Shown piece after piece: positions 10,111 through 17,149 of a DNA stretch of 64,000 bases; position 1 is the stretch's first letter, and each line of letters opens with the position of its first letter. The DNA comes from Shewanella japonica. GTDB lineage: Bacteria > Pseudomonadota > Gammaproteobacteria > Enterobacterales > Shewanellaceae. The notes below the pieces were generated by a model. The model was given only the letters and a program-made list of their open reading frames with translations, was not told the origin of the DNA and searched no databases. The translations under genes and the position numbers were made by a program. Location: the NCBI RefSeq assembly GCF_002075795.1, contig NZ_CP020472.1:479001-543000 (forward strand), in the 5' to 3' direction.

Positions 10111-10542
10111 TTATATGGATCTTCCTATTAGAAAATCTCGATATACTTTTTCGTCTAATCCTAATTGTGGACAAGTTAAGCTTTTTTCTCGTATTGTAGA
10201 AACACTCATCGATCCATTTTCAATAAAGACAGCTTGAGACTGTAAAGTACAGTTATCTTCAACTGTAATGGACCACTTTTGCAGTTTCTCTAACGGCGCT
10301 GGAGCACTGGCTATAATGTAAACTCTAACATTTTCATACTGATAAAATTCTTTTCTATTTTCACCAACTTTTACAATAGAACAAGGTGGTGCTAGTTGTA
10401 ATTGAATATTTTTCTCATTACCAGTAACAATGCATTGATCTGAATTTAATACCATTTTGATATCAGCATGGGCGTATGAAAAAAGTGTTAGAGGTATTAT
10501 TATGCAAGCAAATCGAATTATACCAATATTTCCCAAAACCAT
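10111..10542 (-). CDS. Secreted protein of unknown family, putative immunity protein for the Tae4 effector
   Basis: A 143-residue protein that I do not recognise. Starting at the ATG at 10542, preceded by AGGAG at ideal spacing, it has a basic N-terminus, a hydrophobic stretch and a signal-peptidase site at AHA|D near residue 27, so it should reach the periplasm. The mature part looks beta-rich with four cysteines. It overlaps the 3' end of the frameshifted tae4-like gene by 25 bases, in the order effector then partner. Tae4 acts on periplasmic peptidoglycan, so a periplasmic partner in this position is a natural immunity candidate. It does not resemble the helical Tai4 family as I know it. 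The gene itself is sure; the function is inference. Confidence 0.6.
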   Translation of the reverse strand: MVLGNIGIIRFACIIIPLTLFSYAHADIKMVLNSDQCIVTGNEKNIQLQLAPPCSIVKVGENRKEFYQYENVRVYIIASAPAPLEKLQKWSITVEDNCTLQSQAVFIENGSMSVSTIREKSLTCPQLGLDEKVYRDFLIGRSI

Positions 10543-10956
10543 AATTGATCTCCTAAATTTAGCCAATCAGCATCCCCACCTTTTAAATCTTCACCATCCC
10601 ATAAGTCAATATGAACAGTACTCCCCCAGCCATTCATGATAAAAACGATACCTTTTTTTCCTTTTAGAGTTTCTCTAATATTCTCTTAAAAATACTCTTT
10701 GTTCCAAATAAACCATTACCAGTCGAATCAATCCAGTTGGCGAGCTCTTGAGCTACAAGAATATGTTTTGGAGAGTGGTTTAATCCTGGGTAACAACGCC
10801 TCTGTGGGTACATAATATCAAATGAACTAAGGTCTATACTGGGCTTTCTAATGCTACTCCCATACGAATTGCACATTGATTAGAAAATAAAGATTTATTA
10901 CATGGAGATTTAGGATATGGATGGTTTTTCCATAGTGTACTGAATGGCACTAACAT
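10518..10956 (-). pseudogene. tae4: Tae4-type T6SS peptidoglycan amidase effector, frameshifted
   Basis: Three frames must be joined to read it. From the ATG at 10956 (AAGGAA before it) the first frame has the catalytic-cysteine motif NQCAIRMGVAL (Cys28) and stops near 10835. The second frame continues with IDLSSF, RRCYPG and AQELANWI. The third has KGKKGIVFIMNGWG and the catalytic histidine motif HIDLWDG, and ends in LWFWE just before the stop at 10518-10520. Both shifts, within about 10838-10852 and 10667-10687, are explained by single missing bases. About 146 residues result, near the usual Tae4 size. Tae4 cleaves the D-Glu to mDAP bond in rival cells. No hcp, vgrG or T6SS gene is nearby. 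It is either a decayed effector or a sequence error. Confidence 0.85.
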
Positions 10957-11062
10957 GTATTAATTCCTTTTAATAATACTTCCAACCACATCAATGTATT
11001 GGAATAAATATAACGAACACTATTATGCCTACTTTTGTAAAAAAGTAATAAACATTCAAAAA

Positions 11063-11083
11063 TATATACTTAAGTTGTATATA
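11063..11083. repeat. Inverted repeat at the predicted tae4 transcription start
   Basis: TATATAC and GTATATA form perfect 7-base arms around a 7-base spacer, immediately downstream of the predicted start. It could be an operator or a leader hairpin. It is AT-rich, so chance is possible. Confidence 0.35.
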
Positions 11084-11091
11084 CTACCCTA

Positions 11092-11120
11092 ATTAGAATA
11101 ACAACTTTGATTCTTGTCAA
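11092..11120 (-). promoter_or_regulatory. Sigma-70 promoter for the tae4-like gene
   Basis: Reading the minus strand, a consensus -35 TTGACA (11120-11115) overlaps the merC stop codon, and TCTAAT (11097-11092) follows after exactly 17 bases. Transcription would begin near 11085, giving a leader of about 130 bases. Confidence 0.65.
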
Positions 11121-11512
11121 TGTTCACATGAGTTTGTTTGACAAAGAGAGTAATTACGCCAACGTGCACAAACCAGAATGATGGTTGATGCAAGTGTCAT
11201 TAGCTTTTCTCCAGTCTCACCAAATAAATCATGTCCATAAATTGCGGTTACTCCTAGCGCTATCATTCCAGAAAATGCTAACACTAAAACGGTAGGATCT
11301 TTGTGTCGTGTACAGCCAAGAAAGACTGCGATACTGCTTGTCGGGATAATAACCCACACCATGAGAATATGATAAAAGTGATCGCTTACAGGTAGGGACA
11401 ACATCGTTGGAAACAGTATTAATAATAATGGACCCGCGATACAGTGAAGTGCGCACAACGCTGAGACTGAAATAGCCAGGCGATCTAATAGTATTTGGGC
11501 GGGCTTATTCAT
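11117..11512 (-). CDS. MerC-domain inner-membrane protein
   Basis: A 131-residue protein with four predicted membrane helices and the MerC-type cysteine pattern CALHCIAGPL in the first helix, followed later by cysteines near the C-terminus. MerC proteins carry Hg(II) across the inner membrane, but stand-alone chromosomal relatives without other mer genes are common and may move another metal. No merA, merR or merT lies nearby. A palindromic Fur/Zur-like box stands just upstream, suggesting iron or zinc control. The ATG at 11512 is used; a TTG four codons earlier (11524) is the alternative, and neither has a strong Shine-Dalgarno. Confidence 0.78.
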   Translation of the reverse strand: MNKPAQILLDRLAISVSALCALHCIAGPLLLILFPTMLSLPVSDHFYHILMVWVIIPTSSIAVFLGCTRHKDPTVLVLAFSGMIALGVTAIYGHDLFGETGEKLMTLASTIILVCARWRNYSLCQTNSCEH

Positions 11513-11544
11513 GTTGATACTCAAGTGATTAATTGGTTAGGTAT

Positions 11545-11566
11545 GATAATGATATGTTATATCATA
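11545..11566 (-). promoter_or_regulatory. Fur/Zur-like palindrome upstream of merC
   Basis: ATGATAT and ATATCAT form perfect 7-base arms around GTT. The left part, GATAATGATA at 11545-11554, equals the first ten bases of the classic Fur box, but the second half matches poorly. The overall shape also resembles gammaproteobacterial Zur sites. It lies 35-55 bases before the merC start, a good place for repression. Confidence 0.5.
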
Positions 11567-11667
11567 AAAGATCGTTAATCTATCATTGGCATCATGAGTA
11601 TTCAATAAGTTATCGTTAATATACGTATGATTTACATATTGAGTCTTGGGTTTAAGGTTAAACTCAT

Positions 11668-11810
11668 GGTACTAAGCGATGGTATTAAGCGATGGTATTA
11701 AGCGATGGTATTAAGCGATGGTATTAAGCGATGGTATTAAGCGATGGTATTAAGCGATGGTATTAAGCGATGGTATTAAGCGATGGTACTAAACGATGGT
11801 AAAAAGTAAT
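11668..11810. repeat. 13-bp tandem repeat array, about 11 units
   Basis: The unit GGTATTAAGCGAT repeats head to tail. Eight units (11681-11784) are identical, the flanking units at 11668 and 11785 differ by one or two bases, and a degenerate unit ends at 11810. The period is not a multiple of three and no long frame crosses it, so it is noncoding. Near-identity suggests recent expansion by slippage. Confidence 0.97.
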
Positions 11811-12028
11811 GGCGGTAAGCGTGATAAGGTCGAGCCAGACGATATAAAAGGATAGATAAGCATGGAGATGAAGATTGGTAATTTGGCTAACATCGGTATT
11901 CATTAAATTTTCTGGAATGAAAAGTCGTAAATAAGGGAAATACTATCATTTCCCTTGTTTCAGTTTTGGTCACTGAGAAACAGTTGTCGTGCTTTGTCCT
12001 CAACCTAAGCTATGTCAGGAGATGAACA

Positions 12029-12409
12029 CTAAGAGTACTTAATATTCATATCAATTAGCGGCTCACGAGAGCCTTTCTCAGCACGAAGTCGAGCTAAATA
12101 TCTTTCCCAAATCTCAACTTGATGTGTTCCAAATTCATGTAATAACTTCCATGAAAATAGCCCAGCATCATGGCCATCATCGAAAATGATTTTTACGGCA
12201 TAATTACCAACAGGTTCAATGGCTGTAATGTTCACTGCTTTTTTATGGGTGACCAAAATTGGATTTCCGTGACGTTGCACTTCTGCTGATGGAGAGTTAA
12301 CTCTGAGCATTTCACAGGTGATATTAAAAACGTCGCCATTATCAAACGTGACTTCAAGTAGCTTGGATTTACGTTTTAATTTTAGGTTAGTGACATTGGG
12401 TGAGCTCAT
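12029..12409 (-). CDS. DUF971 (GBBH-like N-terminal domain) protein
   Basis: A 126-residue small cytosolic protein of the DUF971 family, which shares the fold of the N-terminal domain of gamma-butyrobetaine hydroxylase. The family core is visible: LEVTFDNGD near the start, LRVNSPSAEVQ in the middle and DDGHDAGLFSW toward the end. It lies downstream of hslU on the same strand but after that operon's terminator, so it is probably transcribed separately. A role in iron-sulfur or cofactor handling has been proposed for relatives; nothing here decides it. Confidence 0.85.
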   Translation of the reverse strand: MSSPNVTNLKLKRKSKLLEVTFDNGDVFNITCEMLRVNSPSAEVQRHGNPILVTHKKAVNITAIEPVGNYAVKIIFDDGHDAGLFSWKLLHEFGTHQVEIWERYLARLRAEKGSREPLIDMNIKYS

Positions 12410-12511
12410 AACGGTTACTCTCTTATAATAGAACGTTATCTAATGATAGTTTTTCACGAATGATACTTCATAGCTAAACAGGGCGCTTAAATACAGCGTC
12501 GAGGCTTCAAT

Positions 12512-12543
12512 AAAAAAGGTGGTTACTCTTGGAGTTAACCACC
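12512..12543 (-). terminator. Intrinsic terminator of hslVU
   Basis: On the minus strand, GGTGGTTA and TAACCACC pair around a 10-base loop and are followed by a run of six T (plus-strand A at 12512-12517). Confidence 0.85.
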
Positions 12544-12645
12544 TCTTTTCATGTAGCTATCCTATTTATATTAGTTAATGTTAACTAAAATAAGGACAGC
12601 TAACACAGTGATAGCTCACAATTGAGGCATATCACCTACCGCAGA

Positions 12646-13971
12646 TTATAAAATAAAGCGGCTTAAATCTTCATCTTCTACTAAGGTGTCGAGATGCTCT
12701 GTGACATAAGCTTCGTCGATGACAAAAGTACTGCCAGATTTTTCAGAAGCATCATAAGAAATTTCTTCCATCAGTTTTTCCATCACAGTATGCAAACGGC
12801 GAGCACCAATGTTTTCTGTGGTCTCATTGACTTGCCATGCTGCTTGAGCGATTTTTTCGATACCTGATTCAGCAAATTCGACTTTAACGCCTTCTGTACC
12901 CATCAGCGCAACGTATTGCTCTGTAAGTGATGCATGTGGTTCGGTTAAGATACGCTTAAAGTCGTCAGCACTTAGGGCGCTAAGCTCAACACGAATAGGT
13001 AAACGACCTTGTAACTCAGCAATCAAGTCAGACGGCTTAGACATTTGGAACGCACCAGATGCGATAAACAGGATATGGTCAGTTTTAACCATGCCGTGTT
13101 TAGTTGTCACTGTGCAGCCTTCGATCAATGGGAGTAAGTCACGTTGTACGCCTTCACGAGATACGTCAGGGCCCGAGCTTTCGCCACGTTTACAGATTTT
13201 ATCGATTTCGTCTAAGAATACGATACCGTTTTGCTCGACTAAATCAATCGCTTGTTCTTTAAGATCTTCTTGATTAACCAGTTTTGCCGCTTCTTCTTCA
13301 ATCAATAGCTTGAACGCTTCTTTGATTTTTACTTTCTTACGGTTTTCTTTGGTTTGCCCCAAATTTTGGAACATGCTTTGAAGCTGATTGGTCATTTCTT
13401 CCATGCCTGGAGGCGACATGATTTCAACACCCACTTGTGGCGCAGCTAAGTCGATATCAATTTCTTTATCGTCTAGCTGACCTTCGCGGAGTTTTTTACG
13501 GAAGATTTGACGGGTATTTGAGTCATCTTTTGGCTCAGTATTCCAATCATCTTTAGGTTTGGGTAGTAGGGCATCTAAAATGCGTTCTTCTGCTTGTTCT
13601 TCTGCGCGGTGGCGGCATTTTTTCATTTGCTGCTCACGGGTCATTTTGATAGCCGAATCGGTTAAATCACGAATGATCTGCTCGACTTCTTTGCCCACGT
13701 AACCGACTTCAGTAAACTTGGTTGCTTCCACTTTAATAAATGGCGCATTAGCAAGTTTAGCTAAACGACGGGCAATTTCAGTTTTACCGACACCTGTTGG
13801 GCCAATCATCAGAATATTTTTAGGGGTCACTTCTTGGCGCAATGAAGGCTCAAGTTGCATACGGCGCCAGCGATTACGCAAGGCTACAGCAACAGAACGT
13901 TTTGCATTTTTTTGACCAATAATATGCGAGTCCAATTCATGGACAATTTCGCGAGGGGTCATTTCAGACAT
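12646..13971 (-). CDS. hslU: ATP-dependent protease ATPase subunit HslU (ClpY)
   Basis: The AAA+ unfoldase that feeds proteins to HslV. From the ATG at 13971 it is 441 residues, close to E. coli HslU (443), and begins with [14 protein letters not shown] as the family does; AAGGAA precedes it. Walker A is GPTGVGKT (about 57-64), Walker B is in VFLDEIDKI, the sensor-2 region is [13 protein letters not shown], and the C-terminal tail LSRFIL that docks into HslV is present. The frame stays open a further 28 codons upstream but this runs into hslV and is unlikely to be translated. It lies 22 bases after hslV. Confidence 0.97.
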   Translation of the reverse strand: MSEMTPREIVHELDSHIIGQKNAKRSVAVALRNRWRRMQLEPSLRQEVTPKNILMIGPTGVGKTEIARRLAKLANAPFIKVEATKFTEVGYVGKEVEQIIRDLTDSAIKMTREQQMKKCRHRAEEQAEERILDALLPKPKDDWNTEPKDDSNTRQIFRKKLREGQLDDKEIDIDLAAPQVGVEIMSPPGMEEMTNQLQSMFQNLGQTKENRKKVKIKEAFKLLIEEEAAKLVNQEDLKEQAIDLVEQNGIVFLDEIDKICKRGESSGPDVSREGVQRDLLPLIEGCTVTTKHGMVKTDHILFIASGAFQMSKPSDLIAELQGRLPIRVELSALSADDFKRILTEPHASLTEQYVALMGTEGVKVEFAESGIEKIAQAAWQVNETTENIGARRLHTVMEKLMEEISYDASEKSGSTFVIDEAYVTEHLDTLVEDEDLSRFIL

Positions 13972-13993
13972 AAATAATTCCTTACGTTCTAAT

Positions 13994-14518
13994 TTAGTAG
14001 TCGATTTGCTCAACCGTTTTATGTTGGTTGGTGTATACGCAAATATCACCGGCAATCGTTAGTGATTTTTCTGCAATTTCACGGGCCGTTAAGTCAGTGT
14101 TTTGCAGTAGTGCTAACGCTGAGGCATGAGCGTAATTTCCGCCTGAGCCGATAGCAATCAAATCATGTTCAGGCTGCACTACATCGCCATTACCTGTAAT
14201 GATTAATGACTCTTTGGTGTCTGCAGCAATCAGCATGGCTTCAAGGTTACGGAGCATTTTGTCAGTACGCCAATCTTTAGCGAGCTCTACAGCTGATTTT
14301 AATAAATGACCTTGATGCATTTCGAGCTTGGTTTCAAAGCGCTCAAAAAGGGTAAATGCATCGGCTGTGCCGCCAGCAAATCCGGCGATCACTTTATTTT
14401 GGTATAAACGACGCACTTTACGTGCATTGCCTTTCATGACGGTATTGCCGAGGGAAACTTGGCCATCACCTGCGATGACAACTTGATTATTGCGGCGTAC
14501 GGATACGATAGTAGTCAC
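13994..14518 (-). CDS. hslV: ATP-dependent protease proteolytic subunit HslV (ClpQ)
   Basis: The threonine-protease subunit of the HslUV proteasome-like complex. After removal of the initiator residue the chain begins TTIVSVRR, exposing the catalytic N-terminal Thr. [20 protein letters not shown] and [14 protein letters not shown] are family signatures. At 174 residues it is the normal size. The start codon is GTG (14518) with GAGGA upstream. It is the first gene of hslVU and has a near-perfect sigma-32 promoter, so it should be induced by heat shock. Confidence 0.97.
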   Translation of the reverse strand: MTTIVSVRRNNQVVIAGDGQVSLGNTVMKGNARKVRRLYQNKVIAGFAGGTADAFTLFERFETKLEMHQGHLLKSAVELAKDWRTDKMLRNLEAMLIAADTKESLIITGNGDVVQPEHDLIAIGSGGNYAHASALALLQNTDLTAREIAEKSLTIAGDICVYTNQHKTVEQIDY

Positions 14519-14575
14519 GGTAAATCCTCTTAACGACGGCAGCGAAAAGGAGTCTGCTGCTGGTTGATAAAACAG

Positions 14576-14606
14576 ATATGGGGATGCTTGTTAATAATTC
14601 AAGGGA
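14576..14606 (-). promoter_or_regulatory. Sigma-32 (heat-shock) promoter of hslVU
   Basis: Minus strand: CCCTTGAA (-35, 14606-14598 region), exactly 14 bases, then CCCCATAT (-10, 14583-14576). This is close to the RpoH consensus CTTGAA-N13/14-CCCCAT. It sits just after the ftsN terminator and about 58 bases before hslV. Confidence 0.88.
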
Positions 14607-14638
14607 TAAAAAAAGCGCTTACTAAAGTAAGCGCTTAA
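14606..14638 (-). terminator. Intrinsic terminator of ftsN
   Basis: AAGCGCTTAC (14613-14622) and GTAAGCGCTT (14627-14636) form a perfect 10-bp stem with a 4-base loop; on the minus strand a T-run follows (plus-strand A at 14608-14614). Confidence 0.9.
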
Positions 14639-14670
14639 TATTGCGGAAAAAGTCTTCACATTAAAACTAA

Positions 14671-15249
14671 TTAATATTCCCACAGCCAAATTTGGCAACC
14701 ATTAATACCAGCACGTTGCAGTTTGTGCCTGCTGCGCTCGGCTGCACGTTTAGATTCAAATGGGCCTAAAATGACTTTATGCCAGACGCCACTTGAGCCT
14801 GTGGTCGCCCTGACTTGTGCTTCCATACCTTGAAAAGCAATCATGGCTTTCATTTCTTCTGCGGGTTCAGGCTTTCTAAACGACGCACATTGCATTTGAT
14901 ATGGGCCTTTAGATTTCAATGCATCTTCTGGTACTTCAACATCAATGCTCTTGTTTTCTAGCTCTTCTAAGTAAGTCCATTCTTCCGTCGGTTTTGGCGG
15001 TAGTGCATTTGGATCTTTCTTCACTGGCTTAGGCTTAGTTTGTTCAACAGTGACAGCGGGTGCCGTAGTTGCTGGAGCATCATCAGAGCTGCCGCTTATC
15101 CACCATAAAAAATAGCCAAATCCGCCGACAAGTAACAAGACGATTAATGTCGGCAGGTAAGGAATCGATCGCTTTTGCTGTGGTTTCTTTCCTCGAGAAG
15201 ACGAACGTTTTTTACCACTAGGCTTTTTATTAGCGTAATCTCGACTCAT
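14671..15249 (-). CDS. ftsN: Cell division protein FtsN (SPOR domain)
   Basis: A 192-residue bitopic inner-membrane division protein. A very basic cytoplasmic tail (KKPSGKKRSSSRGKKPQQK) precedes one membrane helix (about residues 30-50), then a Pro/Lys/Thr-rich periplasmic linker and a C-terminal SPOR domain (about 113-190) that binds denuded septal glycan. The position between argS and hslV on the same strand agrees with the ftsN-hslVU arrangement in gammaproteobacteria. It follows argS directly (stop and start nearly abut), so the two are probably cotranscribed. Confidence 0.92.
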   Translation of the reverse strand: MSRDYANKKPSGKKRSSSRGKKPQQKRSIPYLPTLIVLLLVGGFGYFLWWISGSSDDAPATTAPAVTVEQTKPKPVKKDPNALPPKPTEEWTYLEELENKSIDVEVPEDALKSKGPYQMQCASFRKPEPAEEMKAMIAFQGMEAQVRATTGSSGVWHKVILGPFESKRAAERSRHKLQRAGINGCQIWLWEY

Positions 15250-15250
15250 G

Positions 15251-16996
15251 TTACATACGCTCTAACGTTTCGATACCTAACAGAGATAACCCTGTTTTTA
15301 AGGTCTTAGCGGTTAACTGTGACAACAATAAGCGACTTTGTTTTTGCTCTTCAGTTTCTGCTGCAAGAACTGGACAAGCCTCGTAAAAGCTTGAGAACTC
15401 ACTTGCTAACTCATAAACATAAGCACACATCACATGTGGTAATGCTTTATCTGTCATACGAGCCAGTACTTCACCAAACTGAGCAAGTTTAGTACCTAGT
15501 TCTTTTTCTTTATCATGTTCAAGTACAATTTTCGCTTGGCTTAAATCGATATCTTCAGCACGCTTGAAGATACTAGCCACACGTGTGTATGCATAAAGAA
15601 GGTATGGTGCGGTGTTGCCTTCAAAGCTCAGCATTTGTTCAAAGCTGAAAATGTAATCACTGCTACGGTTTTTAGATAAGTCAGCGTATTTAACTGAGCT
15701 AATACCAACAACACGCGCAATTTCAATGATTGTCGCTTCGTCCATATCAGGATTTTTACTGCGAACTAATTCGATTGCACGGGTGTTTGCTTCATCTAAT
15801 AAGTCGACTAATTTAACCACACCGCCACTACGAGTTTTAAATGGACGGCCATCGGTGCCATTCATTGTTCCGAAACCTGTGTGCTCAAGAGATAGCTCTT
15901 TACGGACAAAACCAGCTGTTTTCGCTAGGCTAAATACTTGCTGGAAATGCAGTGCTTGGCGTAAATCAACGAAGTATAAAGCACGATCAGCTTTTAAAAC
16001 GTTTGAGCGATAACGCATGGCTGCTAAATCAGAGGTGGCGTATAAGTATCCACCATCGGCTTTTTGGATAATAACGGGTAATGGCTCACCATCTTTGGTG
16101 CGGAATTCTTCTTGAAATACCACTTTTGCGCCGTTGCTTTCGCTTAATAGGCCTTTACTATCAAGATCTGTTACGACTTGCTCTAGGTCGTCATTATAAG
16201 CACTTTCACCGTGAACATCTTTACGGGTTAAGCTCACGCCTAAACGTTCGTAAACTTCATGACAATGATTTAACGAGATGTCATTAAATTCACGCCATAA
16301 TTTATTGCAGTACTCATCGCCCGATTGCAGTGAAACCACTAAATTACGTGCACGTGTTGCAAAATCTGTTGATTCATCGAAGCGGACTTTAGCGGCACGG
16401 TAGAAGGTTTCCAAATCTGAAAGTTCAAGTGCTGCTTGCTCGCCATTCGCTGCTCGTAACTCTTCCATGTAGGCTAGTAGCATGCCAAATTGTGTGCCCC
16501 AGTCACCCACATGGTTTTGACGGATAACATCATGGCCTAAAAATTCAAGTGCACGAACGACACTGTCGCCAATAATCGTTGAACGAAGGTGACCTACATG
16601 CATTTCTTTAGCAAGGTTAGGCGATGAATAGTCCACGACGACTCTTTGTTTTTCTGGTAACGAAACGCCTAAGTGTTCATCTGTTAGGGCATGTTGTAGT
16701 TGGTTTGCTAAGGCATTTTCATCGATAAAAAAGTTAATGAATCCTGGGCCTGCAATATCGACCTTAGCCACATGGCTAGACGCTGGAAGATTATCAATAA
16801 TCAACTGAGCAATTTCACGAGGATTTTTCTTAGCGACTTTGGTTAGCATCATGGCCAAGTTAGTGGCGAGATCACCGTGACTTTTATCTTTGGTTCGCTC
16901 CACTTGAATGCGTGCCTGAAAATCAGCTGGGATAATGCCTTGTTGCTTAAAAGAGTCGATGGTTTGTTCTAGTAAAGATGCAATATGTGATTTCAT
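15251..16996 (-). CDS. argS: Arginyl-tRNA synthetase
   Basis: Class I aminoacyl-tRNA synthetase charging tRNA-Arg. At 581 residues it is close to E. coli ArgS (577). The HIGH-type motif is HVGH at 133-136 within [16 protein letters not shown]. The N-terminal Add1 domain begins at residue 1, and the C-terminal anticodon-binding (DALR) domain includes [18 protein letters not shown] sequence and ends [12 protein letters not shown]. As in most ArgS proteins, a canonical KMSKS is absent. The gene is preceded by a 153-base spacer after priA that should hold its promoter. Confidence 0.97.
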   Translation of the reverse strand: MKSHIASLLEQTIDSFKQQGIIPADFQARIQVERTKDKSHGDLATNLAMMLTKVAKKNPREIAQLIIDNLPASSHVAKVDIAGPGFINFFIDENALANQLQHALTDEHLGVSLPEKQRVVVDYSSPNLAKEMHVGHLRSTIIGDSVVRALEFLGHDVIRQNHVGDWGTQFGMLLAYMEELRAANGEQAALELSDLETFYRAAKVRFDESTDFATRARNLVVSLQSGDEYCNKLWREFNDISLNHCHEVYERLGVSLTRKDVHGESAYNDDLEQVVTDLDSKGLLSESNGAKVVFQEEFRTKDGEPLPVIIQKADGGYLYATSDLAAMRYRSNVLKADRALYFVDLRQALHFQQVFSLAKTAGFVRKELSLEHTGFGTMNGTDGRPFKTRSGGVVKLVDLLDEANTRAIELVRSKNPDMDEATIIEIARVVGISSVKYADLSKNRSSDYIFSFEQMLSFEGNTAPYLLYAYTRVASIFKRAEDIDLSQAKIVLEHDKEKELGTKLAQFGEVLARMTDKALPHVMCAYVYELASEFSSFYEACPVLAAETEEQKQSRLLLSQLTAKTLKTGLSLLGIETLERM

Positions 16997-17149
16997 GGGC
17001 GTTTATTAGCACTAACTTAAAGTGGATGAGTGGAGTAACCTTGTATTTTACCCGCTAATGCTATGTAAATGCTATCTCAGCGGGGTAATTAATCGAGTTT
17101 TTTTTGATTTTCTTTGCTATCAAGCTAAACCCATTGTGCTGCAATTTGA

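Larger units (their letters stand above)
11525..12028. other. Noncoding stretch between merC and the DUF971 gene
   Basis: About 500 bases without a supported gene. It holds the Fur/Zur-like box on the left and the 13-bp tandem array in the middle; the remaining part (11811-12028) shows nothing recognisable. Confidence 0.55.

Noticed and set aside
10664..10876. A free-standing 70-codon gene on the minus strand
   Set aside because: It is the middle frame of the broken tae4-like gene: conserved Tae4 sequence lies immediately before and after it in the other frames.
11668..11810. A CRISPR array
   Set aside because: The 13-bp units are directly adjacent with no unique spacers, and no cas genes are nearby.
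13972..14055. A 28-residue N-terminal extension of HslU
   Set aside because: It overlaps hslV, is not conserved, and the ATG at 13971 has AAGGAA.
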